Of a DNA stretch of 64,000 nucleotides, positions 41,363 through 49,346 are shown in pieces. Each line of letters opens with the position of its first letter. The first letter of the stretch is position 1. Both the position numbers and the translations under genes were made by a program. This DNA is from Mycolicibacter virginiensis (GTDB lineage: Bacteria; Actinomycetota; Actinomycetes; Mycobacteriales; Mycobacteriaceae), in the NCBI RefSeq assembly GCF_022374935.2, contig NZ_CP092430.2, positions 2,294,001 to 2,358,000 on the forward strand, read 5' to 3'. Under the pieces are notes generated by a model that worked only from the letters and a program-made list of their open reading frames with translations, made no database searches and had not been told where the DNA came from.

Positions 41363-43963
41363 GTGCTGCTGAAATCGGTTCGTGTGCTCGATCTGGCCGG
41401 CGGCGACGCCGACGCGGTCACCCGGTTGCTCGCCGACCTGGGAGCCGACGTGCTCAAGGTGGAGCCCCCCGGCGGTAGCCCGGCGCGGGCCGCGGCTCCA
41501 CTGCTGGGCGGTGCGAGCATCGCGTTCGCGCTGCACAACGCGAACAAGCGCAGCATCACCTTGGACCCCGCCGAGGAGCGGGACCGCCGCCGCTTCGACG
41601 AGTTGGCCGGTACCGCCGACATCGTGGTGGACAGCGGCCTGCCAGGACGTGCGACGGCGTTCGGGACCTCCTGCGCCGAACTGGCCGACCGATTCGCTCA
41701 CCTGGTGACAATGTCGGTCACCGATTTCGGGACGAGCGGTCCGCGAGCACAGTGGCAGGCCACCGACGCGGTGCTCTACGCACTCTCCGGCGCCCTGTCT
41801 CGGTCGGGTCCCACCACCGGGACCCCGGTGCTGCCGCCGGAGGGGATCGCCTCGGCGACTGCGGCGGTACAGGCCGCCTGGGCTGTGCTGGTCGCCTATT
41901 TCAACCGGTTGCGCTGCGGATCCGGCGATTACATCGACTTTTCCCGGTTCGACGCGGTGGTCACCGTGCTCGACCCGATATTCGGCGCGCACGGCCAGGT
42001 CGCCGCGGCCCAACGTGCGTCGAGCCGGTGGCGTGGGAGGCCCCGCAACCAGGACGCCTACCCGATCTATGCGTGCCGCGACGGCTACGTCCGACTGTGC
42101 GTCATGTCCCCGAGGCAGTGGCGCGCACTGTGGAGCTGGCTGGGGGAGCCGGCCGAGTACGCCGATCCCAAGTTCGGCGTGATCGGCGAGCGGTTCGCTG
42201 TTTGGCCGCAGATCAGTGCCCTGATCCGTGCACTATTCGCCGGCCAGGACATGGCCGATCTGGTCACTGCCGGGCAATCTCGCGGTGTCCCGATCGCCGC
42301 GGTCGGCGATCCGGCGCAGGTACTGGCCGAAGAACATTTCGCGGTCGCGCAAGCGGTCACCCAGGCCGAGCTGGCTCCGGGGCTGCCCGCGGTGATCCCG
42401 ACCGGCTACTACGTAGTCGACGACCAGCGCGCAGGATTTCGGACCCCCGCCCCGGCCGTCGGCGAAACAGCGGCCGGATGGCTGGCCGAACCGTTGACGG
42501 AGCCGACGGTGCGCGGTGCGGTCGGCGCCCGGCCGTTCGAGGATCTACGGATCGTCGACCTGGGTGTGATCGTTGCCGGCGGGGAAGCGAGCCGGCTCTT
42601 CGGCGACCTGGGCGCCGAGATCATCAAGGTGGAGAGCGCTGCCTACCCCGACGGGCTGCGGCAGGCCCGCCCCGGATCGGCGATGAGCGAGTCGTTCGCT
42701 TGGACGCACCGCAACAACTCCGGACTCGGCCTGGATTTGCGCAGCCCGGCCGGCAAGGAGATCTTCACTCGTCTGGTCGGCGCGGCGGACGCGGTGTTCG
42801 CCAACTTCAAGCCGGGAACGCTTGCCGCCCTTGGCTTTTCTTACGATGCACTGCGTGAGATCAACCCGCGAATCGTCCTCGCTGAGAGCAGCGCCTTCGG
42901 CGAATCCGGGCCGTGGAGCGACCGGATGGGCTATGGCCCACTGGTACGTGCCACCACCGGGGTCACCGCCCTGTGGACGGCCCCCGAAGGGGCCAGCGAC
43001 ACCGAACGCCACCCGTTCTACGACGCCACCACGGTCTTCCCCGATCATGTGGTTGCGCGGGTCGCCGCGATCGGGGCGCTGGCGGCGCTGATCGGGCGTC
43101 GGCGCACCGCCTCCGGCAGTCACGTCCACGTGTCGCAGGCCGAGACCGCCGTCAACCAACTCGACACCAGCTACGTGGCCCGCGCCGCGGGCCCATCGGT
43201 CCAGCCGGACACCGCCGTGGACCTGGTCTGCCCGTGCACCGGCGATGACGAATGGTGTGTGATCTCGATCCGGACCGACCCCGATATGCGTGCTGTCGCT
43301 ACGGTTTTCGGTGATGGCGGATTGGCCGACGAGCCACGCTTCAGCACCGGATCCGGTCGCCTGGCTCACCGTGCGGAGCTGGCTGCAGCGTTGGGTCGCC
43401 ACACCATGGCCCACTCCCCGGCCGGGGTGGCCGAACTGCTGCAGGGACGCGGCGTGGCCGCCGCGCCGATGAACCGGCCGCCCGATGTCGCCGACGACCC
43501 CCAACTGGCCCACCGGGCGGTGTTCGCGCCCATGACGCATCCGCTGATCGAGCACCCGCTGCCAGCCGAAACCGGTCCCGCGCCCTTCCGCAACATCCCG
43601 GTGGCACCGCAGCGGCCCGCACCGCTGCCCGGTCAGGACACTCGGGAGATCTGCCGGGCCGTGCTCGGACTCGACGACGGCGAGATCGAGAAGCTGATCG
43701 CCGACGGTGTGCTGTTCACCGGCGGTTCAGCGAGGCTCGACGGAGGAGAGGCGAAGCTGGTTCCGCCGCAGGAACCCGGCGGTTCAGCGAGGCTCGACGG
43801 AGGACAGGCGAAGCTGGGACCGCCGCAGGAACCCGGCGGTTCAGCGAGGCTCGACGGAGGAGAGGCGAAGCTGGGACCGCCGCAGGAACCCGGCGGTTCA
43901 GCGAGGCTCGACGGAGGAGAGGCGAAGCTGGGACCGCCGCATGAACCCAGCGGATTAGTCTGA
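41363..43963 (+). CDS. Double-domain class III CoA-transferase with C-terminal repeat tail
   Basis: An 866-residue protein made of two CaiB/BaiF-type CoA-transferase domains (about residues 1-390 and 395-780), as in Rv1866. The second domain keeps the expected pattern (VVDLG-type start, [15 protein letters not shown] [20 protein letters not shown], and [19 protein letters not shown] with Asp at the catalytic position); in the first, the matching stretch [19 protein letters not shown] has no Asp. The family ends near residue 786; here a tail of four 19-residue repeats, [19 protein letters not shown] and variants, follows and ends SGLV. GTG start with a leaderless promoter. Ends 5 bases before the thiolase-like gene, a probable functional partner in acyl-CoA metabolism. 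Confidence 0.88.
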   Translation: MLLKSVRVLDLAGGDADAVTRLLADLGADVLKVEPPGGSPARAAAPLLGGASIAFALHNANKRSITLDPAEERDRRRFDELAGTADIVVDSGLPGRATAFGTSCAELADRFAHLVTMSVTDFGTSGPRAQWQATDAVLYALSGALSRSGPTTGTPVLPPEGIASATAAVQAAWAVLVAYFNRLRCGSGDYIDFSRFDAVVTVLDPIFGAHGQVAAAQRASSRWRGRPRNQDAYPIYACRDGYVRLCVMSPRQWRALWSWLGEPAEYADPKFGVIGERFAVWPQISALIRALFAGQDMADLVTAGQSRGVPIAAVGDPAQVLAEEHFAVAQAVTQAELAPGLPAVIPTGYYVVDDQRAGFRTPAPAVGETAAGWLAEPLTEPTVRGAVGARPFEDLRIVDLGVIVAGGEASRLFGDLGAEIIKVESAAYPDGLRQARPGSAMSESFAWTHRNNSGLGLDLRSPAGKEIFTRLVGAADAVFANFKPGTLAALGFSYDALREINPRIVLAESSAFGESGPWSDRMGYGPLVRATTGVTALWTAPEGASDTERHPFYDATTVFPDHVVARVAAIGALAALIGRRRTASGSHVHVSQAETAVNQLDTSYVARAAGPSVQPDTAVDLVCPCTGDDEWCVISIRTDPDMRAVATVFGDGGLADEPRFSTGSGRLAHRAELAAALGRHTMAHSPAGVAELLQGRGVAAAPMNRPPDVADDPQLAHRAVFAPMTHPLIEHPLPAETGPAPFRNIPVAPQRPAPLPGQDTREICRAVLGLDDGEIEKLIADGVLFTGGSARLDGGEAKLVPPQEPGGSARLDGGQAKLGPPQEPGGSARLDGGEAKLGPPQEPGGSARLDGGEAKLGPPHEPSGLV
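43721..43948. repeat. 57-bp tandem repeat, 4 copies, inside a coding sequence (site D)
   Basis: Copies at 43721-43777, 43778-43834, 43835-43891 and 43892-43948, nearly identical, each with ACCGCC-(10)-GGCGGT across the unit junction except that the first copy reads TTCCGCC. The unit is the site C repeat in reverse orientation, shortened to 57 bases so that it keeps the reading frame (19 codons). Confidence 0.95.
43956..43961 (+). promoter_or_regulatory. Candidate -10 box, leaderless thiolase-like gene
   Basis: TAGTCT ends 7 bases before the ATG at 43969 and overlaps the last codons of the CoA-transferase gene. If real, the thiolase-like gene has its own start site in addition to read-through. 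Confidence 0.35.
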
Positions 43964-43968
43964 CGTCC

Positions 43969-45447
43969 ATGCCTGTCGACCCCCGGACACCGGTGCTGAT
44001 CGGCTACGGCCAGGTCAACCACCGCGACGACACCGACGCGATAGAACCCGTCGATCTCATGGCGACCGCGGCACGCCATGCCGCTCACGACCGGGTGCTG
44101 CGCGCGGTCGACTCGATTCGGGTGGTGAACCTGCTTTCCGCGCGTTACCGCGATCCAGGCGCACTGCTCGGACAACGGATCGGGGCGCAGCGCCCCGCCA
44201 CCCGGTACAGCCCGGTGGGCGGCAACGTGCCGCAGTCCCTGGTGAATCAAGCCTGCCGGGATATTCGCGACGGCCGCGCCGGTGTCGTGCTGGTGGCAGG
44301 CGGCGAGACGTGGCGCACCCGAACCAGGCTGCGGCGTGCCGGCGGGAAACTGGTGTGGACGCAGCAGGACGACTCTGTCCCGATAGCCCAGTGTGAGGGC
44401 GAGGACGTTCCGATGGTCGGCCCGGCCGAAGAGCGCATCGGGTTGGACAGGCCCGCCTACGTCTACCCGTTGTTCGAACAGGCGTTGCGGATCGCCGCGG
44501 GGGAGAAGGTCGAAGACCACCGTCGGCGCATCGGTGAACTGTGGTCTCGATTCAATGCGGTCGCCGTCGACAACCCGCACGCCTGGATCCGGAACCCCGT
44601 GGCCGCGGAGGAGATCTGGCAGCCGAGTCCGAAGAACCGGATGATCAGCTGGCCCTACACCAAGTTGATGAACTCCAACAACATGGTCGATCAGGCGGCC
44701 GCGCTGGTGCTCACCTCGGTTCAGACCGCCACCGAGTTGCGGATCCCCACCGAGAACTGGATTTTCCCGCAGGCCGGTGCCGACGCCCACGACACCTATG
44801 CCATTGCCAATCGCGCCGAACTGCACCGATCGCCGGCGATCCGGATCGCGGGGGCCCGGGCATTGGAGTTGGCCGGGGCCGCCGGAATCGGCGAGATCGA
44901 TTACGTCGACCTGTACTCGTGCTTCCCGTCTGCGGTGCAGGTCGCGGCGGCCGAACTCGGGCTGCCCATCGACGATCCCGACCGGCCGCTCACCGTGACC
45001 GGCGGGCTCACCTTCGCCGGTGGTCCGTGGAACAACTACGTCATGCATTCTATCGCCACCCTGGCCGAACTGCTGGTGGCTAATCCCGGGCGGCGCGGGC
45101 TGATCACCGCCAACGGCGGCTACCTGACCAAGCACAGCTTCGGCGTGTACGGAACGCAGCCGCCGCCCGAGGGATTCCGTTGGGAGGACGTACAACCCGA
45201 GGTGGACGCGCAGGCCACCCGGCCCTCGGTGGTGCAGTGGCAGGGGATCGGTGCGGTGGAGTCCTGGACCACACCGTTCGATCGTGACGGGCGCCCGTTG
45301 CAGGCGTTCCTGGCGGTTCGCACGCCCGACGGTTCGCGGACCCTGGCGGTGGTGCGAGACCCGGATGCCGCCGAGGCGACGGTGCGCGAGGACATCGCCG
45401 GTGCCGCGGTCGACGTCCACGAAGACGGCACCGCGACGCTGCGCTAG
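43969..45447 (+). CDS. Thiolase-like acetyl-CoA acetyltransferase family protein (Rv1867-like)
   Basis: A 492-residue thiolase-superfamily protein. N-terminal PVLIGYGQVNHRDD, middle ACRDIRDGRAGVVLVAGGETW, and the thiolase C-terminal features DYVDLYSCFPSAVQVAAAELG, TVTGGLTFAGGPWNNYVMHS and GLITANGGYLTKHSFGVYGT (catalytic His/Cys-like region). The nucleophile cysteine of classical thiolases is not obvious in the N-terminal half, where NQACRDI is the only Cys near that place. A C-terminal beta domain of about 80 residues follows (DGRPLQAFLAVRTPDG). Probably acts with the CoA-transferase. Its stop overlaps the convergent reductase stop by 2 bases. Confidence 0.85.
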   Translation: MPVDPRTPVLIGYGQVNHRDDTDAIEPVDLMATAARHAAHDRVLRAVDSIRVVNLLSARYRDPGALLGQRIGAQRPATRYSPVGGNVPQSLVNQACRDIRDGRAGVVLVAGGETWRTRTRLRRAGGKLVWTQQDDSVPIAQCEGEDVPMVGPAEERIGLDRPAYVYPLFEQALRIAAGEKVEDHRRRIGELWSRFNAVAVDNPHAWIRNPVAAEEIWQPSPKNRMISWPYTKLMNSNNMVDQAAALVLTSVQTATELRIPTENWIFPQAGADAHDTYAIANRAELHRSPAIRIAGARALELAGAAGIGEIDYVDLYSCFPSAVQVAAAELGLPIDDPDRPLTVTGGLTFAGGPWNNYVMHSIATLAELLVANPGRRGLITANGGYLTKHSFGVYGTQPPPEGFRWEDVQPEVDAQATRPSVVQWQGIGAVESWTTPFDRDGRPLQAFLAVRTPDGSRTLAVVRDPDAAEATVREDIAGAAVDVHEDGTATLR

Positions 45448-46646
45448 GTGGTCAGCCGGTCCGGATTGACGGGCGCTTGGGCGTTGATCAGCGCCTTGAT
45501 GTCGTCGAGCCCGTCCCAGATGTTGACGTTCATCCCGGCCAGCACCCGGTTGTCGTCATCGAGCCAGAAGCTGGTGTATTCGCGGCCTGCGGGATCACCG
45601 CGAAACACCACGCGGGCGTAGCGCGGCGCGTAGCCGACATACTCCATCCCGAGGTCGTATTGGTCGGTGAAAAAGTAGGGCAGCTCGGTGTATTCGGCGG
45701 CTTCGCCGAGCATGCCGGACGTAGCGACCGCCGGTTGTTTGAGGGCGTTGGCCCAGTGCTCGGTGCGGATTCGGGTGCCGAACAACGAATGCTGCGCGGC
45801 CGCGATGTCGCCGACGGCATAGATGTCGGGGTCGCTGCTACGCAGCCCGGTGTCCACGAGCACTCCGCCGTCACCGGTGGATAGGCCGGCGTGCTGGGCC
45901 AATTCGATGTTGGGCTGGGCGCCGACCGCGACGAGCACCGCGTCCGCGCGGATCTGCGAGCCGTCGCCCAGTCGCAGCCCGGCGGCGGCACCGCCGGCAG
46001 TGGTGATCTCGGCGACCGTCGCCCCGGTACGCAGGTCCACACCGTGCTCGCGGTGCAGGTCGGCGAAGACCGCGGCGTTCTCCGCGCCGAGGCCGGCCAG
46101 CAGCGGCAGCGCGGCACTTTCGACCACGGTGACGTCGACGCCGCGCTGGCGTGCGGCGGCGGCCACCTCCATACCGATCCAGCCCGCACCCACCACCGCC
46201 AGCGAATCACCGCTCGCCAGCACCGAATCCAGCGCCGAGGCGTCCTCGACAGTCCGCAGATAGTGCACGCGGGGGGCGTCGGCTCCCCGGATCGGTAGCC
46301 GCCGCGACCGTGACCCCGTCGCCAACAGGAGCTTGTCGTAGCCGAGGCTGGCGCCGTCGGCCAGCGTGACGTTGTGACCGGACGGATCGACACTGACGAC
46401 GCGGTTGCCCAGCCGCAGGTCGATCTCGTGTTCGTGGTACCAGGACCGGGGTTTCACCGTGAAGTCTTCGAGGGTCTTCTTGCCCGCGAGGAATTCCTTG
46501 GACAGTGGCGGCCGCTCGTAAGGCAGCTGGTGCTCCTCCCCGATAAGCACGATCGTTCCGTCGAAGTCCTTGTCGCGGAGGGCTTCGGCGGCCTTGGCCC
46601 CCGCCAGACCGGCACCGACGATCACGAACGCGGCCGATGTAGACAC
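45444..46646 (-). CDS. FAD-dependent ferredoxin/rubredoxin-type reductase (Rv1869c-like)
   Basis: A 400-residue pyridine nucleotide-disulphide oxidoreductase-type flavoprotein. FAD motif FVIVGAGLAGAKAAEALR, PYERPPLSKEFLAG, the NAD motif LAVVGAGWIGMEVAAAARQ, and DIYAVGDIAAAQ are intact; the C-terminal reductase domain carries RTEHWANALKQ, the signature of ferredoxin reductases that serve P450 and dioxygenase systems. No ferredoxin or P450 gene is adjacent. ATG 16 bases downstream of the endonuclease-III-like gene end, same direction. Confidence 0.92.
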   Translation of the reverse strand: MSTSAAFVIVGAGLAGAKAAEALRDKDFDGTIVLIGEEHQLPYERPPLSKEFLAGKKTLEDFTVKPRSWYHEHEIDLRLGNRVVSVDPSGHNVTLADGASLGYDKLLLATGSRSRRLPIRGADAPRVHYLRTVEDASALDSVLASGDSLAVVGAGWIGMEVAAAARQRGVDVTVVESAALPLLAGLGAENAAVFADLHREHGVDLRTGATVAEITTAGGAAAGLRLGDGSQIRADAVLVAVGAQPNIELAQHAGLSTGDGGVLVDTGLRSSDPDIYAVGDIAAAQHSLFGTRIRTEHWANALKQPAVATSGMLGEAAEYTELPYFFTDQYDLGMEYVGYAPRYARVVFRGDPAGREYTSFWLDDDNRVLAGMNVNIWDGLDDIKALINAQAPVNPDRLTT

Positions 46647-46662
46647 GTCTGGTCCTCTCTCG

Positions 46663-47298
46663 TCATTCGGTCAGACGCTCGCGGACACCGGCATCGGCGG
46701 AGTAGCGCACCAGGGCTGCAGCCAGTTCGGCATTGCGTCCCTGCGACAGTGCGCCGAGTTGTTTCGCGTCACTGGGCAAGCCGAGATCGCGCGCGGCATC
46801 CAGGGCGCGGTCGTCGAACGTGGAGCGGGCCCAGGGCCAGACGTCCTGGACCTCACGGAGAAAGATGCTCGCACCCACATCACCGATTCCCTTGAAGGAC
46901 GTCAGTGCCTCGGCGGCCGCCGCGATATCGCGTCCGCTGCGTTCCGCCAGCAGCCGGAGATCACCGCCATAGTCCGACTGCACCGCCTCGGCCAATTCGA
47001 CCAGCATGGTGGCTGAGCTCTCGTCGTAGCGGCGGTAGTGCGCCCGGCCCATCGCATCGATCAGCGTTTGTCGATCGGCTTCGAGCACCTTGTGCGGCGT
47101 GCGCAACCCGCACTTGAACAGCTCGCGGGCGGCGCGGGCCGCGATGCTGGAGTCGATGGGCTTGCTGGCCAGCATGCACAGCATCAACAACTGGAACAGC
47201 GGCATGGGTTGGTTGCGCAACCGGATTCCGGCCTCTTGGGCATAGGTCGTACCCGCACGCCGCAGCAGTCGGCGTACCAGTTCCTTGTGGGCAATCAC
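46663..47298 (-). CDS. Endonuclease III-like HhH-GPD family protein (Rv1870c-like)
   Basis: A 211-residue helical protein with a helix-hairpin-helix-like segment ALTSFKGIGDVGASIFLREV and a following aspartate region STFDDRALDAA, arranged as in HhH-GPD DNA glycosylases, but without the cysteine cluster of endonuclease III. The length equals that recalled for Rv1870c. A base-excision role is a fold-level inference; no catalytic lysine at the glycosylase/lyase position is evident. Separated by 63 bases from the RyR-domain gene. Confidence 0.75.
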   Translation of the reverse strand: MIAHKELVRRLLRRAGTTYAQEAGIRLRNQPMPLFQLLMLCMLASKPIDSSIAARAARELFKCGLRTPHKVLEADRQTLIDAMGRAHYRRYDESSATMLVELAEAVQSDYGGDLRLLAERSGRDIAAAAEALTSFKGIGDVGASIFLREVQDVWPWARSTFDDRALDAARDLGLPSDAKQLGALSQGRNAELAAALVRYSADAGVRERLTE

Positions 47299-47361
47299 AG
47301 CAGCGCATATACCCGGATTCGTCGCAGCGAAAACCGGGCATGACTAGCGGGTGCGCAAGCG

Positions 47362-49176
47362 CTAGTGCGAAAGGCTGCGCGCCGGATATCTCGGTGCGGT
47401 CTGCGCTACGTCGATGATCTCCAGGCCGACAGCCGCCAGCATCTCCGGGATCGCCCGCACGAAGATCCGGTCGACCTCGGCGACCTCGGGTGGCAATTGC
47501 TCCATCGGCACCAAGTGCGGGTCCTTCTTGAGCACCGGGTCCTCGTCGCCCAGAGTCCAGCCGGCGTCGAGCTTCTCCTGCATCCACCGGTCGTGCTCCA
47601 TGGTGCCCAGCTTGTCCATCTCGTCGTCGGTGAACTGGAAGTCGCGGGCATGCCAGTTGCGCAGTGGAGCGATCACGCAGCCGATGCTGCGCAGCTTCAC
47701 CCCGATGTGGCGGGCCTGGGCACGGCTGGAGTCCTTGAGCGCATCCGCCAACTCCGGCCAGGGCGGCGGCGCCGGCGCGCCCGCGGGTTGCATCAGGCAG
47801 TAGCGCCGGTGGATCTCGTGGGCAACGGCCTCCAGTGATCCGCCCTCGACGAGCTCAACGGTGCAGGTCTCCTGCAGGGTCCGGAAGACCGTGACACCGG
47901 AGCCGCCGAGCGCCTGCTCCTCGAGCAGGTCGGCCACACCGTAGGCGCGTGAGATTGTCGTGACCACCGGCACCGCGTTGTCGAGCGCGCGGCGCAGGTT
48001 CAACGCCGACTCGACGTTGCGTTCGTCGTGATAACCGGTCACATAGGCCTGGGTAACCGGCCAGTCGGTGTCCTGCGCCACCCGATCGATGTCGCGTACC
48101 GAGGCGGGCGAGCAGTGGAATTCGCAGACTTCCTCGAGGGCGGGGTGGTTGGACACCAGCTTGGCCACCTTGGCCGCGGCCTGGTCGTCGATCACGGTCA
48201 CCCGCAGTGGTTGGTCGTCCACGCGTTCTTCGTGCCATTGGCGGGCTGCCTGAAACACCAAACCCGATCCGACACCGTCAAGGTGGGCGACGGCGATGTG
48301 GGGACGCTGCACGATCGTCACCGGATGTTCGGCTAGCAGCAGCCGAGCGCCGACGGTGTCGATGTTGAAGAAGTCGACGGCCAACCGGTCATCGCCGCGA
48401 TTGAACTCCGCGAGTCGTAACAGCACGCACAACCCGGGGTCCTCAATGCGCGCCAGGCAGCGCAAGTGGTCTTTGCTCGAGCGCCCGAAGATCCTGCGTG
48501 AACTCTTGGAGTCATCGGCCAGACGGCGTGCCAGCGTGACGATTTCGGTGTTGGCAACGCTGTCTGAAGTCACCGCGAGCAGCCGGGCTGCGCGCCGTAC
48601 TCCCGCTGATTCAAGGGTCGCGCTGAGCTGGGCATCTCCGATGACGACCGGGAATCCCCAGTTGCGGCAAGTCTTGATTCGAGGGTTGGCCTCGTCGGAC
48701 TCGATCACAACGGCCCGGTATCCCGCGGCACGGAGCTCGCGGACGAACTCAAACCCGGCGTAGCCCAGACCGCAGACCACCACATGCCCGTGCTTGAACG
48801 GGATAAGCAGTTGCTGCACCCGGTCCCGAAACATCGACACCAGTGCTATGAGCGCCGCCCAGCCGGCTACCACCGGTGCCAGGAAGCGTGCGATGTCCAG
48901 GGCCGGGCCGACATGGTTCTCCGGTTGCGGAGCCGCGTGCAGGAAGAACAACTTGACCGCGCCATAGACCGCGTCGGAGTACGAATGCTCGCCGCCCTGA
49001 TAGGAGCCGTAGCCCCAGAACCCCAGCGCGAAGGCAACGATCCCCGCCGGGATCAGCAGCCAGTACCAGTGTGGATCAGTCAGTCCGGTCAGCACCTTGT
49101 GCTGCAGGGTCTCCGGCGGCGGGGCTTCGCGCCCGGGCTTGGCCGGAGCACTCGGTTCGGCCGCACGACCGGTCAT
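47362..49176 (-). CDS. Membrane protein with two TrkA-N/RCK-like domains and a C-terminal RyR domain
   Basis: A 604-residue protein. Disordered N-terminus, membrane helix 37-57 (WYWLLIPAGIVAFALGFWG), a hydrophobic segment 66-80, helix 94-115 (RFLAPVVAGWAALIALV), then a Rossmann TrkA-N/RCK domain (HVVVCGLGYAGFEF, G136-G138-G141, acidic D161), a second Rossmann-like domain (LRVTVIDDQAAAKVAKLV), and a RyR-type repeat at about 520-585 (MEHDRWMQEKLDAGWTLGD, then DPHLVPMEQLPPEVAEVDR). The layout recalls two-helix potassium channels, but no TVGYG filter is seen between the helices. GGGAGG sits 8 bases before the ATG at 49176. Divergent from the TIR gene, sharing a 170-base control region. I recall no H37Rv counterpart. 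Confidence 0.85.
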   Translation of the reverse strand: MTGRAAEPSAPAKPGREAPPPETLQHKVLTGLTDPHWYWLLIPAGIVAFALGFWGYGSYQGGEHSYSDAVYGAVKLFFLHAAPQPENHVGPALDIARFLAPVVAGWAALIALVSMFRDRVQQLLIPFKHGHVVVCGLGYAGFEFVRELRAAGYRAVVIESDEANPRIKTCRNWGFPVVIGDAQLSATLESAGVRRAARLLAVTSDSVANTEIVTLARRLADDSKSSRRIFGRSSKDHLRCLARIEDPGLCVLLRLAEFNRGDDRLAVDFFNIDTVGARLLLAEHPVTIVQRPHIAVAHLDGVGSGLVFQAARQWHEERVDDQPLRVTVIDDQAAAKVAKLVSNHPALEEVCEFHCSPASVRDIDRVAQDTDWPVTQAYVTGYHDERNVESALNLRRALDNAVPVVTTISRAYGVADLLEEQALGGSGVTVFRTLQETCTVELVEGGSLEAVAHEIHRRYCLMQPAGAPAPPPWPELADALKDSSRAQARHIGVKLRSIGCVIAPLRNWHARDFQFTDDEMDKLGTMEHDRWMQEKLDAGWTLGDEDPVLKKDPHLVPMEQLPPEVAEVDRIFVRAIPEMLAAVGLEIIDVAQTAPRYPARSLSH

Positions 49177-49246
49177 CGGCGTTTCTCCTCCCGCGCTTTC
49201 TTTGCTGGGCCTGCTCGGCCCATCGCAAAAGCGCTCTGTTCTCTCG

Positions 49247-49253
49247 TACACTA
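49247..49253. promoter_or_regulatory. Candidate overlapping -10 boxes for the divergent TIR and RyR genes
   Basis: TACACTA reads TACACT forward (TANNNT) and TAGTGT on the minus strand, so one 7-base element could serve both directions. Leaders would be about 90 bases toward the TIR gene and about 65 toward the RyR gene. Confidence 0.3.
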
Positions 49254-49270
49254 ACCCGGACGCAGGACGA

Positions 49271-49280
49271 CCGATATCGG
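49271..49280. promoter_or_regulatory. Perfect palindrome CCGATATCGG, possible operator
   Basis: A 10-base perfect palindrome about 20 bases from the candidate shared -10 element. It would cover the -35 region of the minus-strand promoter. No regulator gene is adjacent. Confidence 0.3.
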
Positions 49281-49346
49281 CCTTCAGTCTGACAAACTGG
49301 AGAGCAATTCGGTCCGCTTCTGCGCATGCCGGCCCTGGAGAGGATC

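Noticed and set aside
43721..43948. CRISPR-like array
   Set aside because: Units are contiguous with no unique spacers and no cas genes are nearby; it is a simple tandem repeat.
43633..45420. Antisense open frame (595 codons) opposite the thiolase-like gene
   Set aside because: Shadow frame; the repeat array read backwards adds a misleading repetitive tail.
47343..47366. Hairpin ACTAGCG/CGCTAGT as a terminator of the RyR-domain gene
   Set aside because: Only 7 bp with a 10-base loop and it overlaps the stop codon; too weak to call.
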